Of a DNA stretch of 6,124 nucleotides, positions 1 through 4,618 are shown piece after piece. Source of the DNA: Nitrososphaeraceae archaeon. Lineage in GTDB: Archaea > Thermoproteota > Nitrososphaeria > Nitrososphaerales > Nitrososphaeraceae. Position 1 is the stretch's first letter. The number at the start of each line of letters is the position of its first letter. Position numbers and translations under genes: made by a program. The notes under the pieces were generated by a model. The model was not told the origin of the DNA and did not search any database. It saw only the letters and a program-made list of their open reading frames with translations. The DNA lies in the NCBI GenBank assembly GCA_025936955.1, contig JAICSL010000116.1, positions 1 through 6,124 on the forward strand, read 5' to 3'.

Positions 1-260
1 AATTTTAGGCAAATCAGAGAGATGTTCAGGTTGGTGTATACTAATGATTATTAAGTTATAGATGATTATATCTACGCAGCGGACAAGATCAATCTTAAGA
101 TATCAAATTAGTATTAATGATATACGAGAAGAGTAAATACTACTACAACATTCAGTCGCTAATTTTGCGAACTACAATAATTGTCTTTAATTATGACAAC
201 TTTGATGCAATGAATAATAGAGATAGCATAATGATGGATAATAGCTCTGAATTGTCAAGG
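1..260. other. intergenic left edge, no firm gene
   Basis: I see no recognisable gene, tRNA or repeat here. One plus-strand ORF runs from an ATG at 117 to a TAA at 264-266 (49 codons, Tyr/Asn/Ile-rich). It matches no family I know, and its stop overlaps the TATA-like element of the next gene. It is the kind of ORF that AT-rich DNA gives by chance, so I do not call it. Confidence 0.5.
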
Positions 261-270
261 TTTTAATTAG
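261..270 (+). promoter_or_regulatory. TATA-like element of the 55-aa zinc-ribbon gene
   Basis: The T/A-rich element TTTTAATTAG is centred about 29 bases before the ATG at 294. With the archaeal TATA-to-start distance of roughly 25-27 bases, transcription would begin about three bases before the start codon, giving an almost leaderless mRNA. No Shine-Dalgarno sequence competes with this reading. Confidence 0.5.
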
Positions 271-293
271 GATAAGTAAACAGCAATTACAAT

Positions 294-461
294 ATGCAAG
301 GAATTCAAAAGTTAAAATGTATCTCTTGTGGGACAATGTTTATGTCTGAAACTGGTACTGCTACCTGTCCATCGTGTTCACAGCAAAGTAATACTCACCA
401 CGAGGATGAAAGTAGTATGGGTGGATTAAGTGGTGGATGCGGCTGCGGCCACGGTCACTAA
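294..461 (+). CDS. small zinc-ribbon protein with Gly/Cys/His-rich tail (55 aa)
   Basis: This 55-residue protein reads cleanly from ATG to TAA. Residues 9-12 (CISC) and 25-28 (CPSC) form a CxxC-x12-CxxC zinc ribbon, the rubredoxin-like knuckle pair seen in many small archaeal proteins. A Ser/His/Asp/Glu linker (residues 29-41) leads to a Gly-rich tail ending in GGCGCGHGH (47-55), whose two Cys and two His could bind a further metal ion. The tail codons are distinctly more GC-rich than the surroundings, which argues for selection on the protein. There is no membrane segment, so it is probably cytosolic. It is the only confident plus-strand gene and stands alone between its own TATA element and a T-run. 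The family is unknown to me. A role as a nucleic-acid-binding ribbon or metal-handling protein is inference. Confidence 0.82.
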   Translation: MQGIQKLKCISCGTMFMSETGTATCPSCSQQSNTHHEDESSMGGLSGGCGCGHGH

Positions 462-462
462 A

Positions 463-470
463 TTTTTTTT
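463..470 (+). terminator. T-run terminator after the zinc-ribbon gene
   Basis: Eight consecutive T residues begin two bases after the stop codon. A second run of seven T lies at 519-525. Archaeal RNA polymerase terminates on T-rich non-template stretches without needing a hairpin, so the pair is a reasonable primary and back-up terminator. Confidence 0.6.
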
Positions 471-543
471 GACTAGGGCTTTAGATAGATAAAGATTAAT
501 TGTTTACAATATCCTGAATTTTTTTGCACTAATACTTATATTA

Positions 544-591
544 CCTTGGTTTGGTCGTCCTTCTCATTAGTTTTCATGAGAGGCAGCAAGG
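544..591. other. two-part hairpin
   Basis: The inner stem pairs 560-567 with 576-583 (eight pairs including one G-T) around an eight-base loop. The outer stem pairs CCTTG (544-548) with CAAGG (587-591). An asymmetric internal loop separates the two stems. The same fold exists on either strand, so its direction is unknown. It may be a structured RNA element, and no known family is recognised. Confidence 0.35.
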
Positions 592-696
592 GTTCCCCTG
601 TAAATTGTTTAATTGTCTGTCTTCGTTGTAGCAGTGCCGTTTTCAGGTGTGATACAAAGCTACCAATCTTAGCTCAAAATCTGTAATTATCTACCC

Positions 697-704
697 TATA
701 AAAG
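697..704 (+). promoter_or_regulatory. strong TATA box with no clear gene behind it
   Basis: TATAAAAG is the best match to the archaeal TATA consensus in the window. It predicts transcription from about 726-728. A 12-codon ORF follows at 731-769 at the same promoter-to-ATG spacing as the real genes, then the perfect hairpin at 788-811 and a T-rich tract at 903-915. The unit could be a small RNA or a leader-peptide arrangement. Confidence 0.35.
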
Positions 705-787
705 TAGAAGTCAAGTTATTAATATTATTCATGTCTTGGCTAGGCGCTACGTGTTTCGGTGCGACTTAACAACAGGACCAACTTTAT

Positions 788-811
788 GGATTAGTTAAAT
801 GCCACTAATCC
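788..811 (+). other. perfect 8-bp hairpin
   Basis: GGATTAGT (788-795) is exactly complementary to ACTAATCC (804-811) around an eight-base loop. It lies about 60 bases downstream of the start site predicted from the TATA box at 697-704, so it would be part of that transcript. It has no T-run directly behind it, so it is not a classical terminator. Confidence 0.4.
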
Positions 812-1329
812 TAGAACCTAAATTTCCATCGAGAGAAAATGTTGAATGTTTTGTTGGTAAATTACGCAATTTTTCTACAGTTCTGTTTAATCAATTCTCT
901 CCTTTTTTATTTTTTAATAGTAATCTTGGAATAATGAAGTTCAGTAAATTCCGTTTATGTTCAAACACATTTCATTTAAGCCAAAAAATAGACATCTTGC
1001 CTTTTACAGTTTTTGCCTTCACTAAAGGACCGATCGTTTACCCGTCTGTTCTTATCTTATCTTATCTTTTCGATGTTGCATGCGTGTCTGGCTTAACGAG
1101 AATATGAGCAAACGGCAGTTTTTTGACAAATGGCATATAGTACTTAGAAAGTGACTGTTCTTTTTTATTCAACGACGGCGTATGTTCCGTTTACTTTGCT
1201 AGGCCAGGACGTTATTCTTTGGCCAACTTAATTAAACAAATTGGTCTTTTTCTTTGTTTGCTCATTCTATATTGCTATTCCATTATTTGTTGTGATCACA
1301 TAAAGAAGCTATGAACTTTCCTACAGAAT

Positions 1330-1334
1330 AAAAA
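1330..1334 (-). terminator. weak T-run after the 133-aa gene
   Basis: On the minus strand a run of five T followed by ATT lies about 15 bases beyond the stop codon at 1349. It is short, so the terminator call is tentative. Confidence 0.3.
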
Positions 1335-1348
1335 GAGGAAGAGCGTGG

Positions 1349-1750
1349 TTAATTGTATTGTTCTCTCTTCACCAATACATAGTGTGGTATATTCGCTATT
1401 GTTGCCGGATAGGAGGTCTTGTATTCCCAACCTGAGGAGAATAATTTCCTTGCTTCTTCCAAATCAGTTACAGTAGCAATATCTACAACTCGCCTATTTT
1501 TGAAAATGGGTCTTTGGCTCTTCTGTGATTGCTGATGATAATGATTAACGTCTGTTCCATAAGTATTCTTGTGCTTATGGTCTTTTCCATCTTCATCGAT
1601 TAATTTCCAATTGATTTTTCCTGTAGCCGCATCTTCTCCCACTTTTTCGAAGCTTATCAGTTGATTTGGAAACCCGAATTCTTTACATCGCCTACATTCT
1701 TGCATCTTTTTTTGCGGTGTGGATGCTTCCGCATGTGTTGAAATTGACAT
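1349..1750 (-). CDS. conserved-type hypothetical protein with CxxC and HxH (133 aa)
   Basis: This 133-residue soluble protein has two visible parts. The N-terminal part carries CRRC (19-22) and, after a WKLIDEDGKDHKHK segment, His58 and His60. CxxC plus HxH is a plausible four-ligand zinc site of the type found in short ribbon modules with a final DG-x2-H-x-H. The C-terminal part (about 85-130) has the pattern VTDLEEARKLFSSGWEY followed by IPHYVLVKRE: a helix, a Gly-Trp turn and a final strand. From memory, this resembles small uncharacterised domains that occur widely in archaea. His/Gln-rich residues 69-80 look like a linker. The ATG at 1750 is supported by a TATA element at the expected spacing. 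No function can be assigned. Nucleic-acid or protein binding through the zinc module is inference. Confidence 0.85.
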   Translation of the reverse strand: MSISTHAEASTPQKKMQECRRCKEFGFPNQLISFEKVGEDAATGKINWKLIDEDGKDHKHKNTYGTDVNHYHQQSQKSQRPIFKNRRVVDIATVTDLEEARKLFSSGWEYKTSYPATIANIPHYVLVKREQYN

Positions 1751-2130
1751 AATGGTAACAAATTAAGGAGCAAGTTATCCTAATAATATATGACACACTA
1801 TCCCGGGAGGGAGTTCCTAGTCAGAACGATCTCTATAACTCCAATGAAAATAAGTATTGCCTCATTATCCTTAGATGCATCTATAAAATAACTGACGACA
1901 TTTAACATTGTATTCTATTGTATTGTGTTAGCAATAGTGATAGAATCCTTTCCTGCATCTTCAGGCGATATAAATTTATAGATTTATCATGTACAATAAT
2001 ACACGTCCTATATCATGCTATCAACATATGATAAAATTGTCCTTCAACTCATGGCATATATCTTCAAATTATGATCCAAAGAGGGTCCCAAATGAAATGG
2101 CCAGCTAACGACACCATGTACTTCTTATTC
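1751..2130. other. intergenic region between the 133-aa and 80-aa genes
   Basis: Apart from the promoter of the 133-aa gene there is no supportable gene. A short imperfect direct repeat, TATTGTATTC/TATTGTATTG, lies around 1910-1925, and a CCCGGG palindrome lies near 1802-1807. I see no RNA gene. Confidence 0.5.
1781..1790 (-). promoter_or_regulatory. TATA-like element of the 133-aa gene
   Basis: On the minus strand this reads TATATTATTA, centred about 35 bases before the ATG at 1750. It predicts a start site near 1760 and a leader of about nine bases. Confidence 0.45.
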
Positions 2131-2215
2131 CTATGTTAACCATGTGAACAACATTGCATCCCAGCATCCTCCCTGTTCAGGAGAATTAGAATCAGAATGA
2201 GATTGAGTTACTTTA
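2131..2215 (-). pseudogene. possible out-of-frame tail of the 80-aa protein
   Basis: Directly behind the 80-aa gene, the frame one base back stays open to a TAG at 2131-2133. Joined after Leu79 it adds 27 residues, beginning KVTQSHSDSNSPEQGG and then continuing CWDAMLFTWLT. Its Ser-rich linker, then Gly-Gly-Cys-Trp and a hydrophobic end, reads like a genuine C-terminus. The Ser repeat, however, comes from a simple six-base DNA repeat (ATTCTN), which also keeps other frames open. It could be a frameshifted tail, a programmed -1 shift at CTAAAG, or chance. Confidence 0.28.
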
Positions 2216-2450
2216 GCTTGGAGAATTCTAGTTCTAGACCACTTTTAGGTTCAATATTTATCAGATACCTTTCGTTCTTTTCTAATGGGATGAAAGTAAC
2301 GAGCTTATTACATAAAGGACAAACAACATTTTCATTATCAGTACATGTTTTTAAAAAATAACTCGCACACCAAAAACATGATTCGCATAGTGCAAAACTA
2401 TGATAACATTCGCTTAGTGACTTGACGATACTACTTACAGCAGAGTACAT
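2208..2450 (-). CDS. small Cys-rich (treble-clef/ribbon type) hypothetical protein (80 aa)
   Basis: The 80-residue protein has seven cysteines concentrated in residues 15-47. The key pairs are Cys22/Cys25 (within ALCESCFWC, which also holds Cys28) and Cys44/Cys47 (CPLC). CxxC-x18-CxxC is the spacing of a zinc ribbon or treble clef. The C-terminal third (PLEKNERYLINIEPKSGLEL) looks like beta strands and has no cysteine. There is no signal peptide or membrane helix. The ATG at 2450 follows a GATAAAAATAC promoter element and has a weak AAGGA about seven bases ahead, so either leaderless or SD-assisted initiation is possible. I recognise the style (small archaeal zinc proteins) but not a named family, and no function is assigned. 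The reading frame may once have been longer, as the out-of-frame stretch behind its stop suggests. Confidence 0.78.
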   Translation of the reverse strand: MYSAVSSIVKSLSECYHSFALCESCFWCASYFLKTCTDNENVVCPLCNKLVTFIPLEKNERYLINIEPKSGLELEFSKLK

Positions 2451-2478
2451 TAAACATTCCTTCTAGTGATATATTTTT

Positions 2479-2526
2479 GTATTTTTATCAAAATGAGATT
2501 TGTTTTGCGATAAAATACAAAATCTC
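2479..2526 (-). promoter_or_regulatory. promoter with two interleaved inverted repeats
   Basis: Repeat 1 is GTATTTTTATC (2479-2489) against GATAAAATAC (2509-2518), complementary except for one extra T. Repeat 2 is GAGATTT (2495-2501) against AAATCTC (2520-2526), perfect over seven bases. One arm of repeat 1 is, on minus, the TATA element GATAAAAATAC centred about 34 bases before the 80-aa gene. A regulator binding this symmetry would block the promoter. For transcripts arriving from upstream, the T-rich minus strand here (2506-2526) could also terminate. Confidence 0.4.
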
Positions 2527-2595
2527 TATCTAGTATTTCCTACTAATCCATTATTATGCTAACTGCAATTCTGATCTGCTATACGAAGGCATCAT

Positions 2596-2730
2596 TCAGT
2601 GTGCTGTCCTTAATTCACACATACCATGTTTATTCTTTTTATGCGAGCGCCAATGTTTAGCACAGCCCAAAATTCTGTGCTCTGTACAACCGCATATTGG
2701 ACATTGTTTCAATTTCTTTATATCAGGCAT
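2596..2730 (-). CDS. tiny Cys/His zinc-finger protein (44 aa)
   Basis: The reading frame gives 44 residues from ATG to TGA. Potential metal ligands follow in tight order: Cys10, Cys13, Cys15, His18, Cys23, His26, His30, His35, Cys38 and His44. The centre reads CPICGCTEH then ILGCAKHWRSHKKNKHG. CxxC followed by C-x2-H and H-x4-C spacings suggest one or two compact zinc sites, and the many Lys/Arg residues fit nucleic-acid binding. An in-frame TGA lies nine codons before the ATG with no alternative start between them, so the start is fixed. A weak AATAAATC promoter element lies around 2764-2771. The gene is downstream of msrA and reads the same way, but with a 169-base gap and no terminator that I can see. 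The family is not known to me. The density of ordered Cys/His makes chance unlikely. Confidence 0.72.
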   Translation of the reverse strand: MPDIKKLKQCPICGCTEHRILGCAKHWRSHKKNKHGMCELRTAH

Positions 2731-2746
2731 CTCTAATGTCTTATGA

Positions 2747-2899
2747 TCATTTTCTTCTCACAGATTTATTTCTTCCAATTTTTGTCTTTGTTTTTATGTC
2801 AGCAAACATACACGACGGCATCAGAAGTTATACGTTGATTCATCTGAGTATCACCATTAGCATATGGAATTAGCTCAACCGCATCGTTACCTCGTTAAA
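2747..2899 (-). other. coding-like remnants between msrA and the 44-aa gene
   Basis: Two stretches read like protein but lack a complete gene. One frame is open from a TAA at 2888-2890 down to a TGA near 2804 without a usable start (it contains DAVELIPYANGDTQMNQ). An overlapping frame has an ATG at 2821 and ends at 2747 (24 residues, basic, MPSCMFADIKTKTKIGRNK then SVRRK), 16 bases before the 44-aa start. These could be a broken small gene, a short basic peptide gene, or chance. Confidence 0.2.
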
Positions 2900-3481
2900 T
2901 CAATATCCTTCTTTTATCTGATTTCGATATTGCTCAAACAACTTGTCGATTTTAGGGTTGATTACAAAACTACAATAGGGCTCTGATGAATGGTTTTGAT
3001 AGTAATTCTTATGGTAATTTTCAGCAACGTAGAAATTCGTAAAAGGAGTGATTTCTGTTACGATAGTATCTTTGTAAATTCCTTTTTGTGAAAGATCTTT
3101 CTTCGAATCCTCCGCAATCTTTTTTTGGTTCTCGTCATGGTAAAAAATTGCAGATCTGTACTGTGTTCCAACATCATTACCTTGTCTATTAAGTGTGGTC
3201 GGATCATGTGTATGCCAGAAAATATCGAGGATTTTTTCAAATGATATGACATTTGGATCAAATTTTATTTGAATTGATTCTGCATGTCCTGTTTTGCCAG
3301 TACAAACTTGTTGATAGGACGGATTCTTTACTGTTCCTCCAGCATAACCAGGGAGTATAGATTTAACACCTTTGAGTCTTTGAAACACAGCTTCGCTACA
3401 CCAGAAACATCCATTGGCTAGTGTGGCTGTCTCGACGTTGTTATCGCTGCTATTATTTTCTATATCGTTAGTGTTATGCAT
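2900..3481 (-). CDS. msrA: peptide-methionine (S)-S-oxide reductase MsrA
   Basis: MsrA reduces the S epimer of methionine sulfoxide in proteins and free methionine, with electrons usually from thioredoxin. The 193-residue protein has the family signature GCFWC at 24-28, with catalytic Cys25. Substrate-site residues follow in order: GYAGG (45-49), TGHAE with Glu68, and the GNDVGTQYRS segment with Asp103 and Tyr108. There is no pair of recycling cysteines at the extreme C-terminus as in the E. coli enzyme, so Cys28, Cys60 or Cys170 (PYCSFVINPK) would have to resolve the sulfenic acid; Cys28 of GCFWC is the most likely from family knowledge. Residues 1-15 are an Asn/Asp/Ser-rich extension without signal-peptide character, so the enzyme is cytosolic. 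The gene's ATG overlaps the stop of msrB by eight bases (ATGCATAA), so the two are co-transcribed and probably translationally coupled. Length is normal for the family. Confidence 0.97.
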   Translation of the reverse strand: MHNTNDIENNSSDNNVETATLANGCFWCSEAVFQRLKGVKSILPGYAGGTVKNPSYQQVCTGKTGHAESIQIKFDPNVISFEKILDIFWHTHDPTTLNRQGNDVGTQYRSAIFYHDENQKKIAEDSKKDLSQKGIYKDTIVTEITPFTNFYVAENYHKNYYQNHSSEPYCSFVINPKIDKLFEQYRNQIKEGY

Positions 3482-3863
3482 GAATTGTTTTTGGCAACTC
3501 CCTATCTTTTGGAATAAAACGTATTGCTAGTGAATTCAAAAAATGTCTAGTATTCTTATCTGTCAAATATTCTCCTACAAATTCGTGCCCTAAATGTGCA
3601 CCGCAGTTTGCACACTCTATTTCTGTTCTCATTCCGTCAGGGTCAGGTAGACGCCTTATTGCATTTGATAGATCTTCGTCAAAGCTTGGCCAGCCACAGC
3701 CAGCGTCAAATTTGCTTTCAGATGAGAATAGTGGTGAATTACATCTTTTACAGATAAACGTCCCGTCTTTATAAAAATTATCATACTCACCAGAGAAAGG
3801 AGCTTCTGTTGCTTTATCAGCAATCACCCTTTGTTCTTCGGCACTTAACTCATTATAGTTCAT
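3474..3863 (-). CDS. msrB: MsrB-type methionine (R)-S-oxide reductase lacking the catalytic Cys
   Basis: MsrB reduces the R epimer of methionine sulfoxide. The 129-residue protein covers the whole SelR domain: APFSGEYDNFYKDG (21-34), zinc ligands Cys38/Cys41 and Cys84/Cys87, the AGCGWPSF motif with resolving Cys56 and Trp58, GM-R-TE (77-81) and AHLGHEF (89-95). The family's catalytic cysteine (or selenocysteine) lies in an R-Y/H-C-x-N-S motif; here that motif is RHFLNS, with Phe108 encoded by TTT at 3540-3542. Neighbouring Arg106, His107, Asn110 and Ser111 are kept. Either the enzyme works differently, it has become a sulfoxide-binding or zinc-structural protein, or it is inactive. The ATG follows a TATA element at the usual spacing. 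It is the first gene of a two-gene operon with msrA. Family assignment is certain; activity is doubtful. Confidence 0.93.
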   Translation of the reverse strand: MNYNELSAEEQRVIADKATEAPFSGEYDNFYKDGTFICKRCNSPLFSSESKFDAGCGWPSFDEDLSNAIRRLPDPDGMRTEIECANCGAHLGHEFVGEYLTDKNTRHFLNSLAIRFIPKDRELPKTIHA

Positions 3864-3888
3864 ATTGCTCTATATATCTAAACCCACT

Positions 3889-3900
3889 ATTATTAGTATA
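3889..3900 (-). promoter_or_regulatory. TATA-like element of the msrB-msrA operon
   Basis: On minus it reads TATACTAATAAT, centred about 31 bases before the msrB ATG, predicting a leader of roughly five bases. A second TATA-like string (TAGATATATAG, about 3870-3880) is too close to the ATG to serve this start. Confidence 0.45.
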
Positions 3901-4227
3901 TGAATTTGATTACTTGTATAAATGATATCAACCAAATTCTTCCATCGTGTATGAACTTGTCTCGGCATTTATTAGATGTTATATTTTCTTTCAGCAGGTT
4001 CTAATCCTTTAATCTACGATTTTGAGTTCTTTGTTTGCTTCTAAACGGGCTGCCAGGCATTAACTTGATATTTTTGAAAATAACTGCAAAAGGATTTAGT
4101 ATTATAAACTTTCCTATCGCATCAATATTACTACAAAATCAAAATAATTTAGAGAAGATAATAAATCTAGATCCGGTTTACTATTATTGTATGCAGCATA
4201 TACTCAATATTAATAATTATCATGATT
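3901..4227. other. intergenic region between msrB and the tautomerase gene
   Basis: No firm gene. The minus strand is T-rich around 4128-4160 and could end the tautomerase transcript. A 19-residue basic minus ORF (4001-4060, MPGSPFRSKQRTQNRRLKD) and a 32-residue one (3870-3968) overlapping the msrB promoter are noted but unsupported. The plus-strand 83-codon ORF starting at 4035 runs into the tautomerase gene and is treated as chance. Confidence 0.5.
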
Positions 4228-4404
4228 CTAAAGGGACTTACCAGAAACATACCAGTTCTCTCTTGGTTTCTCATCATATAGTATAATTATGTGTTCTGGT
4301 TTGGTTTTTAATATTTCAACTGCTGCTTTAGTAACTGCCTTTGCAAATTGTTCTTTTTGCTCTTTTGTTCTCCCCGGATACATCGAAATCGAAATTAAGG
4401 GCAT
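4228..4404 (-). CDS. 4-oxalocrotonate tautomerase family protein (58 aa)
   Basis: Tautomerase-superfamily enzymes use an N-terminal proline, exposed after removal of Met, as a general base to shift keto-enol equilibria; 4-oxalocrotonate tautomerase itself is about 62 residues and hexameric. This protein begins MPLISISMYPGRTKEQKEQF, giving Pro2 (mature Pro1) and Arg12 (mature Arg11) exactly at family positions. It then shows the long helix (13-33), a strand HIIILYDE and ENWYVSGK near the end. The second catalytic arginine of the canonical enzyme (mature Arg39) aligns with Ile, and Phe50 aligns with Trp, so the substrate is probably not oxalocrotonate. The short beta-alpha-beta unit is complete. 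No TATA element lies at the usual distance from the ATG, so it may be transcribed from the element near 4502-4513 or from further upstream. The true substrate and pathway are unknown. Confidence 0.9.
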   Translation of the reverse strand: MPLISISMYPGRTKEQKEQFAKAVTKAAVEILKTKPEHIIILYDEKPRENWYVSGKSL

Positions 4405-4504
4405 ATTGTTTCAATGATTCCATCCAATCTTCCCACTATTCTTTGTTTCTAGCACAACTCTGACAGGATGAAGTATTAGTGGTAAACACCAAAATATTCT
4501 CCAT
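4405..4504 (-). pseudogene. fragment of a thioredoxin/glutaredoxin-like gene
   Basis: From an ATG at 4504 the frame reads MENILVFTTNTSSCQSCARN then KE and stops at TAG (4436-4438). A hydrophobic strand, F-T-T, then CxxC (CQSC) and a charged helix is how thioredoxin-fold redox proteins begin. In the same frame beyond the TAG it continues WEDWMESLKQY, which also looks coding, before running into the tautomerase gene. I read this as the truncated, stop-interrupted start of a small redox protein. It could instead be a real 22-residue CxxC peptide or a leader ORF for the tautomerase. Only the N-terminal motif supports the family. Confidence 0.35.
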
Positions 4505-4510
4505 TATAAA

Positions 4511-4600
4511 TTAGTATTTGGGAGTGATTTGATGCTTTTTTTTGTGGCCGACGACCCATTCTTTTTTTGTATATTCTGGAAGGGCATTAGCTTTTAGAGT
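4511..4600 (-). other. degraded or chance coding-like stretch
   Basis: One frame is open from a TAG at 4601-4603 to a TAA at 4511-4513 without a start codon and contains LPEYTKKEWVVGHKKKHQIT, which reads like protein. An overlapping frame has an ATG at 4587 and ends at 4504 in TAATG, its stop overlapping the ATG of the thioredoxin-like fragment (27 residues, basic). Long A-runs here could hide a frameshift. The imperfect hairpin AGCTTTTAG/CTAAGCT (4589-4607) lies just behind the glycosylase stop. Confidence 0.2.
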
Positions 4601-4618
4601 CTAAGCTGAAACGATTTA

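Larger units (their letters stand above)
471..1345. other. long intergenic stretch without a firm gene
   Basis: About 870 bases carry no gene I can support. The 102-codon plus-strand ORF at 799-1107 has no TATA element at the spacing used elsewhere in the window, no ribosome site, a very Phe-rich composition and no family resemblance. The stretch does hold a strong TATA box (697-704), two long hairpins (544-591 and 788-811), a T6-A-T6 tract (903-915), three copies of CTTAT (1051-1065) and a GC-rich five-pair inverted repeat GGCCA/TGGCC (1202-1224). It may encode an RNA or be a degraded gene. Confidence 0.5.

Noticed and set aside
117..266. 49-codon plus ORF ahead of the zinc-ribbon gene
   Set aside because: There is no family resemblance, its composition is typical of random AT-rich sequence, and its end overlaps the next gene's TATA element.
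541..600. possible tRNA or tRNA-like gene
   Set aside because: The GGTTCCCC string suggested a T-arm, but no acceptor/anticodon cloverleaf can be drawn around it.
1051..1065. CTTAT x3 as a functional repeat array
   Set aside because: Three five-base units are within what slippage gives by chance; there are no spacers and no CRISPR character.
799..1107. 102-codon plus-strand ORF
   Set aside because: There is no TATA element at the spacing used by the real genes, no ribosome site, a Phe-rich composition and no recognisable motif. Its ATG lies in a hairpin loop. An open run of this length is not rare in DNA this AT-rich.
3058..3261. 67-codon minus ORF inside msrA
   Set aside because: It lies wholly within msrA in another frame; msrA is certain.
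3870..4060. two short minus ORFs (32 and 19 codons) upstream of msrB
   Set aside because: One consists largely of the msrB promoter itself, and the other is too short, with no motif or promoter.
4035..4286. 83-codon plus-strand ORF
   Set aside because: It overlaps the 3' third of the convincing tautomerase gene on the other strand and has a low-complexity Ile/Asn composition.
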